A stretch of DNA of 15,578 nt from JBLHKS01 sp047620505 (GCA_047620505.1 JBLHKS010000164.1:1-15578); one strand, 5' to 3'. Counted from the stretch's first letter, positions 7,708 through 14,648 are shown. Translations and numbers: made by a program. The notes: generated from the sequence alone by a model not told the origin.

Positions 7708-8714
7708 TGTCCGAGATCATCACAACCGTCGATTTCGAAGCGGACGGCAAGCAGGTCGGCTGGCTGCGCTTGCCGCACTCGGTCACGCGTAGCGCTTACG
7801 GCGTGATTCCGATTCCGATCGCCGTGATTCAAAATGGACCGGGACCTCAGATTCTGCTGACGGCTGGAAACCATGGCGACGAGTATGAAGGTCAGGTCGC
7901 GCTGACGCGGTTGATCCAGACGCTTGAGCCAGACCGGATTCGCGGCCGGATTTTGATTCTACCCGCTCTCAATTTGCCTGCGGTGCTGGCCGGGACGCGG
8001 GTGAGTCCGTTGGATCAGGGAAATCTCAATCGCGCCTTTCCTGGCGATCCTCGAGGCGGTCCAACCGCGCAGATTGCGGATTACGTCGAACAGCAGCTGC
8101 TCCCGATGGTCGAGGTCGTTGGTGATTTTCATTCCGGCGGTGCCTCCCTCGAATATCGCCCTCACATGAGCACTCATTTCGCTGCGGACGCCTCGCCGGA
8201 GTTCAAAGCGCGCAGCCTCGAAATCGTCAAAAAACTCGGCGTCCCGCACGTGATGATTTTCGAACGCAAACCAAAGCCCGGCACGTTGCCGGACGGTGCC
8301 ATGCGGAAGGGAGTGTATTCATTCGGCGGCGAATTTGGAGGCACGGGCTCGACTTCGGTAAGCGGGATTTCCTACGTCGAAACTGCGGTGACACGGCTAC
8401 TTTCCATATTCGGCGCGATCGAATCTCCAAAGCCTGACCCAAGCGAACCCGAGCCCGAAGTTCTCCACATTTTTGGCGCGAAAGCCCACGTTTACGCGCC
8501 AGAGGACGGCGTTTTCGTCCCGGCGACGGAATTGAGCCAGCACGTCGAATCCGGCGACCTCTGCGGCGAAGTCCTCTTCCCTGATAACCCGGCAAGGCTG
8601 CCGATTCCAGTGTACTACGAAGGCGAAGGCGATGTCGTTTGCCGTCGGCATCCTGGGCGCGTGGAGCGCGGTGATTGCCTCGCGCATCTGGCTGCGCCTG
8701 TTGTTAACCGCTGA
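7707..8714 (+). CDS. DoeB-like zinc deacylase (succinylglutamate desuccinylase/aspartoacylase family)
   Basis: A 335-residue AstE/AspA-type metallo-deacylase. The ATG at 7707 overlaps the upstream TGA; a TTG one codon earlier is possible but less likely. The zinc site reads GNHGDEYEG with His56 and Glu59 as ligands, and the third ligand is His142 in DFHSGG. The carboxylate-binding segment is NLNRAFPG, and Glu209 in GGEFGG is the candidate general base. The PIPIAVIQNGPGPQILLTAG, ALNLPA and SPLDQGNLNR blocks resemble DoeB, the N-alpha-acetyl-2,4-diaminobutyrate deacetylase of ectoine breakdown. However, no other ectoine or diaminobutyrate gene is present, so the true substrate may be another N-acyl amino acid. 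The C-terminal 100 residues (HVYAPEDGVFVP, GDLCGEV) form the barrel-like tail usual in this family. No signal peptide is visible, so it is cytoplasmic while its coupled neighbour is exported. Confidence 0.87.
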   Translation: MSEIITTVDFEADGKQVGWLRLPHSVTRSAYGVIPIPIAVIQNGPGPQILLTAGNHGDEYEGQVALTRLIQTLEPDRIRGRILILPALNLPAVLAGTRVSPLDQGNLNRAFPGDPRGGPTAQIADYVEQQLLPMVEVVGDFHSGGASLEYRPHMSTHFAADASPEFKARSLEIVKKLGVPHVMIFERKPKPGTLPDGAMRKGVYSFGGEFGGTGSTSVSGISYVETAVTRLLSIFGAIESPKPDPSEPEPEVLHIFGAKAHVYAPEDGVFVPATELSQHVESGDLCGEVLFPDNPARLPIPVYYEGEGDVVCRRHPGRVERGDCLAHLAAPVVNR

Positions 8715-8851
8715 GTTCGGCGCGGGTAGCAACTGCTGGCAAATCGATTGTTTCTTTTGACCTCCCGTGAAACAAATCCAAGTTTTGCTCGCCCTCCGAG
8801 GGGCAATTCCGGCATAAATAGATGAAGCCGAAGTTTAACTGAAATATTATC

Positions 8852-10957
8852 ATGATTGAAGATGGTCAAAACAGCAGCGAGCTACAAAGCGCGATAGCAC
8901 GCACATGGAAAGCTTCCGGCGTCGCTTCGTTTCTGCTCGGCATCGGAGCTGATTTTTTCACGGAACTCGCTCCGTTGGCGAAAATACTCTGCCTCGGTTC
9001 GGGCCTGGTTGGGATCGCGATGATTATCATCTCATTTATGATCGGTAGTGCTCGGTATTGGTCATTGCCGGCCGCAATCATGTCAGTCTGCGTTGCCGCA
9101 TTTTCGGGCCTTGTTTGGGGGCTCCAGAACACGAGCGACGAAGCAGAAAAAAGTGGGATTCTCGCCGCAAACGTGCCGATCGTGAAAGAGACCCAGGAGG
9201 CGATGGTTAGTCAAATGTTGAACCGAATCGACACGCGCCTGGCTGAGTTCCAGAAATCTTTCGAAGAGCGGATAGACAAGGTCGAAGCCAATCAAACTGA
9301 ATTAACAGAAACACTGACTGACCCCGGAGCGCTCGCCAAGCATTGGGAAGCTGAGCTGGAAGAACGTGAAAATGCCGCACTGGAAGCGGCCAAGGACAGC
9401 GGGGATTTCGAAGAATTGCAGCGAATTCGTGATCGAACGAGAGCGGCGAAGGCGCAGATGCAAGGATTCATCGCCTCGATTCGAGAAGATCTATCGGAAG
9501 AAGCGCGAGATTCGGATTATCTGCGGGCAGTGGAGCTTTCAGTGACAAAAGGCTTCGACTACGCGGCCGAATTTCTGGGCGCCGAGAGCGACGCGATTCA
9601 GGAAGACGCCGATAGATTCAAACAGGCCCGCGATAATTCTGCGAAACAGCTTCACCGACGCTTGGAAGGACTGGTTTTTTACGCCGAGCTTCTCCATCTT
9701 AAATTGGATTGGGAGAAAGAACGCGAAATTCTGGATGAGGTCGCAGAAATCGCGCCCGGTTGGTTTGAGGCTCGGCTGCGCCTTGGAGAACTCCACATGA
9801 CGCTTTCGAATTTTAAAGAAGCTGAACCTCATCTGCTTGCCGCGAAGGACCTGGCCGTCGGCGACGATGAAGAAGCGACCGCTTCCGATCGCCTTGGCCA
9901 TTTTTATCTTCACTTGGGTCAAACGGACGAAGCTAAGTTGCTTTTTGAAAATTCTTTGACGATTCGAGAGAGAATTGTTTCCCGAGAACAAGGCAAGGAC
10001 GGGGAATTGGGGGCTCTGGCTCTGAAAGCAGAGGCGCTCAACGATGTTGGCATGGCACTTCGCGCGGGGGGATTTTTAGAGAACGCAGAAGCAAAATACC
10101 AGCAGGCTTTGATCTTACGCGAATCGCTGAAGAAGCAGGCAGAGGAATCAGGAGACGAAGGCGCTTTGAGGGAAGCGCGAAAGAACCTGGCTGAAACCCT
10201 CAATAATCTTGGAGACCTTCGATATGGCCAGGCAGAAGGCCAATCTAATATAGAAGCTCACAACGACACTTTGGCTGAAGCGTTCCTTTACCATCATCAG
10301 TCACTGGCAATTAGGGAAGAACTCTATGGTGGCGACAACCATCCGGATGTCGCCGAATCTTGCAACAACCTGGCTGCGGTTCACGAGATTCTAGAGGATT
10401 ATGAAGACGCCATCGGGAATTACCAGAGAGCCATTCGGATCGACGTGGCGATCAAAGGACCAGACCATGCCGACGTTGCAACCGGCTACAGCAATTTGGG
10501 AGTTGCGCAATTCTACTTGGGTGACGATGAAGCTGCCCTTGCCAGCCAGGAGAAGGCACTGGTAATTCGACGTCAGATGAAGCCTGAAAAGAAACATCCT
10601 CTATACGCACTGACGCTTTATCATTGCGCACAGATAAATTTTGAAATGCGTTCCGTAGACGAGGCAAAATCGATGCATGAAGAAGCATTGGGAATCCGGC
10701 AGGCGATTGCGTTCGAAAAGGACCTCCAAACGCTGACCGATCTCGCTGCATCGCTTAATAGTCTCGCATTTATTCACCTCACCCTCAGTGAACACTCGGA
10801 AGCCGAAGAGCGTCTCAATCGGGCTTTTATTCTAGATCCCCCGCCAACCGGCTCAAATGAGGAAAAACAAGCCAATATGATTCTCAAATTGCTGAAAACA
10901 CCAGCAGGTCGCCAACAATTGGATCAGTTTTATAACAGCCCGGAAAATTCCCAGTGA
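8852..10957 (+). CDS. membrane-anchored coiled-coil and TPR repeat protein
   Basis: A 701-residue protein. Residues about 42-63 and 70-90 are strongly hydrophobic helices, with a weaker one near 22-36. Residues about 95-235 are charged, Glu/Lys/Arg-rich and heptad-like, so probably coiled coil. From about 300 to 680 there are TPR-type repeats, several of the kinesin-light-chain type with longer helices and the HPDVAESCNNLAAVH pattern (about 497-511, then HADVATGYSNLGVAQ near 538). This points to a membrane-tethered protein-binding scaffold; no catalytic domain is visible. Upstream lies a 137-base spacer with an AT-rich stretch just before the ATG and no clear Shine-Dalgarno site. The upstream gene ends well before it, so it probably has its own promoter. 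It could be an adaptor in envelope or signalling complexes, but the partner is unknown. Confidence 0.85.
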   Translation: MIEDGQNSSELQSAIARTWKASGVASFLLGIGADFFTELAPLAKILCLGSGLVGIAMIIISFMIGSARYWSLPAAIMSVCVAAFSGLVWGLQNTSDEAEKSGILAANVPIVKETQEAMVSQMLNRIDTRLAEFQKSFEERIDKVEANQTELTETLTDPGALAKHWEAELEERENAALEAAKDSGDFEELQRIRDRTRAAKAQMQGFIASIREDLSEEARDSDYLRAVELSVTKGFDYAAEFLGAESDAIQEDADRFKQARDNSAKQLHRRLEGLVFYAELLHLKLDWEKEREILDEVAEIAPGWFEARLRLGELHMTLSNFKEAEPHLLAAKDLAVGDDEEATASDRLGHFYLHLGQTDEAKLLFENSLTIRERIVSREQGKDGELGALALKAEALNDVGMALRAGGFLENAEAKYQQALILRESLKKQAEESGDEGALREARKNLAETLNNLGDLRYGQAEGQSNIEAHNDTLAEAFLYHHQSLAIREELYGGDNHPDVAESCNNLAAVHEILEDYEDAIGNYQRAIRIDVAIKGPDHADVATGYSNLGVAQFYLGDDEAALASQEKALVIRRQMKPEKKHPLYALTLYHCAQINFEMRSVDEAKSMHEEALGIRQAIAFEKDLQTLTDLAASLNSLAFIHLTLSEHSEAEERLNRAFILDPPPTGSNEEKQANMILKLLKTPAGRQQLDQFYNSPENSQ

Positions 10958-10969
10958 TCATTGGAAATT
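10946..10969. terminator. possible hairpin/terminator over the TPR gene stop codon
   Basis: An imperfect inverted repeat of two 12-base arms, with one mismatch and one G-T pair, is centred on GATC and includes the TGA stop of the TPR gene. It can fold as a stem with a GATC loop. A run of five T lies at 10981-10985, about eleven bases beyond the stem. That distance is longer than in a standard intrinsic terminator, so this is only a candidate for ending the TPR transcript before the cysteine-rich peptide gene. Confidence 0.3.
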
Positions 10970-11057
10970 CTGCCTCATAATTTTTCTAGATGCCCGGCAT
11001 GAATGAATGATGGGCAATTCAGTCGAATTTCGGCTGAGAAACCAAAAAAAAAACCGC

Positions 11058-11288
11058 ATGAAAAACATAATCGTTTCTACATTAGCAGTATTCGCCGTGC
11101 TTGGAATTTCCCAGGTTTACGTCTCGGGCAACGACTTTTCGAATGAAAAGCAGCCGAGTGACCGAGTCTGTTGTAAAAACAAGAAGAGCGGCAAAATCAG
11201 TGAAACCACCAGGGGAAACTGCACTCGCAAAAAGAACGGAAAGTCAGTCGGAACAGTCACGCTGAGAAAGCCACCATGCAATGCCTGA
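11058..11288 (+). CDS. small secreted cationic cysteine-rich protein
   Basis: A 76-residue protein of no recognised family. I chose the ATG at 11058 because it begins a clean Sec signal peptide: MKN, a hydrophobic stretch to about residue 17, and probable cleavage near VSG at 22-24. The ORF can be extended to 11007, but the added residues are polar and would bury the signal. The mature part has four cysteines (38, 39, 55, 74) and about thirteen Lys/Arg against four Asp/Glu. It contains a short internal repeat: Cys39-x-x-KK-S-GK and Cys55-x-x-KK-N-GK. Four cysteines in an exported protein suggest two disulfides. The next gene, 18 bases on, encodes a membrane thiol oxidase, so the pair likely forms an operon in which one protein is a folding substrate of the other. 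It could be a toxin-like or antimicrobial peptide, a structural protein, or a redox-active partner; none of these is shown. Confidence 0.7.
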   Translation: MKNIIVSTLAVFAVLGISQVYVSGNDFSNEKQPSDRVCCKNKKSGKISETTRGNCTRKKNGKSVGTVTLRKPPCNA

Positions 11289-11306
11289 TCTGTTGCTGAA
11301 CTTTGC

Positions 11307-12032
11307 ATGAAATCGTTTGAATGGCTGAGCCGAGCTGGTCTTGGCTCAGCCATGCTTTTCAGTCTCGCGTCCTGGCTGGGATTGTGTGAAAAATGCGGCG
11401 AAGTTCGGCTTAATTTGCCGACCTCGATCGGGCTGGTCGGCGCTGGGGTTTACGCGGGGCTTCTTGCGGGATCGTTTACGAAATTCCGCGTCGCTTTTTG
11501 CTGTGGGGTCGTTTTTGCCTTTGGCGTTCAGCTGGCGCTGGCCGGTTATCTGGTCGTGACCAAGCAAAATTGTCTCATCTGCCTCGGTAGCTTCGCCAGC
11601 GTTTCCGTAGCGGCGATCGCCAGTTGGTTTTCGGTCAAACCCGGTTGGTTTGAGTTCCTGACCTCACTCTTGTGCGGATTGATCGTCGCTGCCGGAATGC
11701 TCGGAATTCACCAACACCGCGATCGCGCTTACCTCGACGAACTGAAAGTTGAAATCGGACGTGAAATCGAGAGTCTCGGCTTTGAAACAGCAGGCGCTCT
11801 ATTCGTAATTACGGAAACGGATTGCGGTCACTGTCAGGATTTCAAAAGGGACATTCTGCCTGGCTTACGAAGTCAATTCGGCGATTCGCTGAGAATCGAA
11901 GTCATCGACGGACTCGCCAGCAGCTGCCCGGTTCCATCTTTCTATCTTGTGACCGCTGACGGCCCGGAATTGTTCGTCGGCGCGCGAACGAAATCAGAGT
12001 TGGCCCACCTCTTGGAATCTAACGGATTTTGA
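11307..12032 (+). CDS. VKOR-like membrane thiol oxidase with C-terminal thioredoxin-like domain
   Basis: A 241-residue protein with five hydrophobic helices (about 10-26, 40-57, 61-84, 93-110 and 115-134) and then a soluble domain. It has three CXXC pairs: Cys27/Cys30 (CEKC) after helix 1, Cys89/Cys92 (CLIC) at the start of helix 4, and Cys173/Cys176 (CGHC) in the soluble domain. The segment YLVVTKQNCLICLGS resembles the quinone-side active site of vitamin K epoxide reductase homologues. TETDCGHCQDFK plus VPSFYLV (cis-proline type) fit a thioredoxin fold. VKOR-Trx fusions pass electrons from new disulfides to quinone, as in cyanobacteria. The first loop is shorter than in typical VKOR, so this is a divergent member; a MauE/DoxX-like relation is an alternative. 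Its last 14 bases overlap the end of the converging protease gene. It probably shares a transcript with the cysteine-rich protein 18 bases upstream. Confidence 0.75.
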   Translation: MKSFEWLSRAGLGSAMLFSLASWLGLCEKCGEVRLNLPTSIGLVGAGVYAGLLAGSFTKFRVAFCCGVVFAFGVQLALAGYLVVTKQNCLICLGSFASVSVAAIASWFSVKPGWFEFLTSLLCGLIVAAGMLGIHQHRDRAYLDELKVEIGREIESLGFETAGALFVITETDCGHCQDFKRDILPGLRSQFGDSLRIEVIDGLASSCPVPSFYLVTADGPELFVGARTKSELAHLLESNGF

Positions 12033-12921
12033 GGAAGACCTGGTCGGATCCAAAATCGATGACAGCGCCGCGTTTCAGTAAAAAATCGCGCCCGAGAATG
12101 CCGTCGACTGGTTTTCGATAGCCGGCAAGTCCAGCGAGTTCGCTTACAAAAACGGGAACCTCGGTTTCAAAGTCCTCCGTCCATTTCACGCCTGTGAGCT
12201 GGGCTCGGCGAGTCGACCGCGTCTCGTTTGCCGTGTCGACCAGTCTTACTGAACTCCGGCGGGGCGCAAGATCGAGCCGCGCAGCGCTTCCAGGCAGGAG
12301 CACGCTCGAAGACGAGCCGGTGTCCAGAATCCAGACCAGTTTCTGTTCGCCGATAAGGCAGGAAATCGAAACGGCCGAACCAGATTTCAACGGCGTCATT
12401 TCAAGCCCAATCCAGTCCGAATCACTCAGCAGCTGCTGGCGCTTTGATTTCGCTTCGCTCCCGGCGGGCAGAATTCGCTTTGCGCTCAAATCGAGCATGC
12501 TGCCGGACTCGACCAAAGGCCGAATTCCGAGGATCCCTTCTGGCCTTCCAGGAATGGAAACCGTCTTGTTGAGAAAGACAAACGGCGAACCAGAACTGAT
12601 CGAATTTCGGCCCAGCTGAACCGAAAAATTTGCTCCAGCCCGCCCTAACTGAGTTCCGAAAAGGCTTCGCGAATCGAACGTCAATTTCGGATCCCCTTCC
12701 AGATCAAGCTTGCTGACAAAACGATTCTCCAAGGCCGAGATTTCGGCCCCCGTGTCCACAATCAACAAGACCGTTTCCCCGCCGATCACAAATTCCGAAC
12801 ACAGCCCGGCAGCTCCAAATGGCTGCCTTAATCGATGGTCGTCCTCCTTTTGAGCCTGGCTTGAAAAGACCAAGCCCAGAACGAAGAACGCGGTCAGCCA
12901 GACTGATCCTGGCGGTCGCAT
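12019..12921 (-). CDS. secreted aspartic protease with two retropepsin-like lobes
   Basis: A 300-residue protein with a Sec signal (hydrophobic 8-20, cleavage after SSQA near 23). It carries two aspartic-protease active-site motifs: IVDTGAEIS with Asp56 and ILDTGSSSSVL with Asp200. Each is followed about 75 residues later by a hydrophobic-hydrophobic-Gly block, GILGIRPL (129-136) and GILGRDFLL (about 274-282), as expected for two complete lobes. One chain with two DTG lobes looks like a pepsin-type pseudo-dimer assembled from retropepsin-like units, so it may not need to dimerise. Its substrates would lie in the periplasm or outside; nothing shows which. It starts 1 base after the stop of the barrel-like gene and is clearly in its operon. 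Its 3' end overlaps the converging thiol-oxidase gene by 14 bases. Loss of peptidase activity cannot be excluded, but both catalytic aspartates are present. Confidence 0.85.
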   Translation of the reverse strand: MRPPGSVWLTAFFVLGLVFSSQAQKEDDHRLRQPFGAAGLCSEFVIGGETVLLIVDTGAEISALENRFVSKLDLEGDPKLTFDSRSLFGTQLGRAGANFSVQLGRNSISSGSPFVFLNKTVSIPGRPEGILGIRPLVESGSMLDLSAKRILPAGSEAKSKRQQLLSDSDWIGLEMTPLKSGSAVSISCLIGEQKLVWILDTGSSSSVLLPGSAARLDLAPRRSSVRLVDTANETRSTRRAQLTGVKWTEDFETEVPVFVSELAGLAGYRKPVDGILGRDFLLKRGAVIDFGSDQVFLKIR

Positions 12922-12922
12922 T

Positions 12923-14074
12923 CTAAAAGTCGAATCGAGTGTTCACTCCCCAGAAGTGCTTGCCGGTCTGTCCTTCGTTTCCGTCGCCAACACGCTCGTT
13001 GTAATGCCAGTTCGGCGTGATAACGAACCCGCCTATGTTGATAGGGAGCGAGACTCCCGCCTGCCACCAATCGTGGTCGAGTCCGTTCCCGTCCGAGACG
13101 TTGTATTCGTCGTCCAGCCCGGCTTGGGCATAGTAGACAAGGTCAAAAGGCAGACCGCGATCGCTCAGCGCCAGCGTGCCGTCGACTTGAAAAACCAGAA
13201 CCTCGCCTTCGAGCACGGGATCGAACTCTCCATCGTCTTCAGAAAGAACGTGATACGCGACGCTCGGTCGAAAATATGGCGACGGCGAACTCCCGACGCT
13301 GACATAAATGTGATCCTGCCGATCGGTCTCCCAGAACGTGTATTCTGGAAAATAGATCGCCTCATAACCGCCGGTGACGTTCAGCAGCTGCTGGGGCAAA
13401 ATGTCGAGCGAGTATTTTACGTCGAAAACCCATTCTTCGTAGTTGGTCGTCACGACATCCGGAAAAGCCCGGAGCGCTTGCAATTTATTGGCGCTTTGAA
13501 CATAGCGAACTCCAGCGCTGAACCCTTTGTAGGCGGCAGTCACGCCTCCGTACCACATTTGGGTTTCATCCGAGTTAAAACTGGCGACCGCGCTTTCAAT
13601 CTGGTTCAAACCCAGATAATAATAACGCGATTGATAACCGCCATCGACCGAAAACGACCAGGGAGATTCCTCCTCAGCAATTGTGAGCGCCGCACCGGCA
13701 TTCTGGACCAGCGCCGCCTGACCCGGGCTGAGACTCCGGCGACGATCCCTCCGAAGACGATCGCGTCGCCCAGGGAAATTCAACTCCAGAAGATTCGGCA
13801 ACTGCGCCCCATCTCCTTCAAGCGCGTCTGCATCCGACGCGTCCGACTCAGAATTGTCGGCAAAAAGTGGACCACCTGGCTCGGATGCTGGGCCATTGTG
13901 AATTGGATCGAAAAGAGCGAAAGGCGAAGGTCCTCGGGCCTGAGAACGCATTCCGTTGATCTGCGCCTCAAGAAACGTCACCGGGTTCTTGATTTCGGGC
14001 TGATCGTCGCCGGCAGCGTGAGTGCCTCCCGCCAGGAACGCCAAGCCTAACGACCAAAAGATTTTGTGTTTCAT
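12923..14074 (-). CDS. exported outer-membrane beta-barrel-like protein
   Basis: A 383-residue protein with a Sec signal peptide (MKHK, hydrophobic core, THA-A cleavage near 20). A low-complexity Asp/Ser/Ala/Gly stretch (about 55-100) and an Arg-rich patch (RRDRLRRDRRR) follow. From about residue 138 on, alternating aromatic and polar strands (WSFSVDGGYQSRYYYLGLN, VTAAYKGFSAGVRYV) look like an outer-membrane barrel, and the protein ends in a terminal Phe (TRFDF), the usual barrel-insertion signal. The strand pattern resembles Gcw_chp/TorF-like proteins; that link is by eye. GGAGGA touches the ATG directly, which is unusually close for a ribosome binding site. The aspartic protease gene follows after 1 base, so the two are made together. 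A role as a porin or surface protein is inferred. A 364-codon ORF lies antisense to it and is judged spurious. Confidence 0.75.
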   Translation of the reverse strand: MKHKIFWSLGLAFLAGGTHAAGDDQPEIKNPVTFLEAQINGMRSQARGPSPFALFDPIHNGPASEPGGPLFADNSESDASDADALEGDGAQLPNLLELNFPGRRDRLRRDRRRSLSPGQAALVQNAGAALTIAEEESPWSFSVDGGYQSRYYYLGLNQIESAVASFNSDETQMWYGGVTAAYKGFSAGVRYVQSANKLQALRAFPDVVTTNYEEWVFDVKYSLDILPQQLLNVTGGYEAIYFPEYTFWETDRQDHIYVSVGSSPSPYFRPSVAYHVLSEDDGEFDPVLEGEVLVFQVDGTLALSDRGLPFDLVYYAQAGLDDEYNVSDGNGLDHDWWQAGVSLPINIGGFVITPNWHYNERVGDGNEGQTGKHFWGVNTRFDF

Positions 14075-14080
14075 TCCTCC
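14075..14080 (-). promoter_or_regulatory. Shine-Dalgarno-like GGAGGA abutting the barrel-protein ATG
   Basis: The minus strand reads GGAGGA immediately before ATG, leaving no to one base of spacing instead of the usual five to nine. The Met chosen starts a good signal peptide and no better in-frame start is near. The site is therefore either inefficient or coincidental. Confidence 0.3.
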
Positions 14081-14264
14081 GATTTTCAGCCTCCGTCAGG
14101 GCGTTGGTCAAGGACAATCGCCCTCTTCATGCCCGGTGTCTGCCGAGCCAAGGTCAGGCAAGGGCCTCCACCGCAAGCTAATCCTTCGATCGGCTCTTCA
14201 GGGAAATAACAAGGCCGACGACCAGGACGATGATCGCAGCCGGAATCGTGTAGAGCAGGTCATC

Positions 14265-14585
14265 GTGGAGATTCAGCCTTACGTTGCCATTCAGGCTCTT
14301 GTCTACGCTCTGACCATGGCCCTTTTGATTGGGCTCAGTTCCCGATTCCAAGGATTCTGGATCGCCATTTTGCTCTCTCTTTTCACCGCCACGGCGCTTT
14401 ACGCCGGGACGGGTGCCATTTTCCATCTCAGCTTTCCTGATTCTGGCTTTTTCGATCCAAACAAGAAGGTAGACCTGAAATACGCTCTGATTCTTTACTC
14501 CTCGCTCTTGCCTGGAATTTTCGTAACCGGGGTGTTTACCTATTTCTATTTCCGGGTGCTCCGACGCAAAGCCGCAGCCAGTTGA
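14265..14585 (+). CDS. uncharacterised three-helix membrane protein
   Basis: A 106-residue protein with three hydrophobic helices (about 8-24, 31-53 and 73-96). A short extramembrane loop holds FPDSGFFDPNKKVDLKY, and the tail is basic (RVLRRKAAAS), which fits a cytoplasmic C-terminus. The start is set at the GTG at 14265 with an AGG about five bases upstream, because the frame above it is polar, low in coding character and overlaps the start of the minus-strand barrel gene. An ATG at 14316 is the next alternative but would cut helix 1. I do not recognise the family. It lies between the divergent barrel gene and queF, with 63 bases to queF, so it could be read with the queuosine genes, though a functional link is not implied. 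Whether it is real rests on its hydrophobic pattern and clean codon phase. Confidence 0.6.
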   Translation: MEIQPYVAIQALVYALTMALLIGLSSRFQGFWIAILLSLFTATALYAGTGAIFHLSFPDSGFFDPNKKVDLKYALILYSSLLPGIFVTGVFTYFYFRVLRRKAAAS

Positions 14586-14648
14586 ACCGATCAGCGGCCT
14601 CGTTGCGAAATTGAGTTGCGGCGATTTCGATCCCTGCCAGCATCCCGA

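Noticed and set aside
8786..8802. Short GC hairpin upstream of the TPR gene
   Set aside because: The stem is about four base pairs and no T-run follows, so it is not a convincing terminator.
12956..14050. Plus-strand ORF of 364 codons
   Set aside because: It lies fully antisense to the barrel-like gene, which has a signal peptide, strand pattern and terminal Phe. The antisense product shows no domain, signal or composition typical of a protein.
14083..14112. Possible promoter for the barrel-like gene (TTGACC, 17-base spacer, TGAAAA, minus strand)
   Set aside because: The -10 box matches only half of the consensus, and the predicted transcript would start at or past the ATG.
14586..14648. 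Possible preQ1 riboswitch before queF
   Set aside because: I looked for a short hairpin plus an A-rich pseudoknot strand near the start and found no such arrangement.
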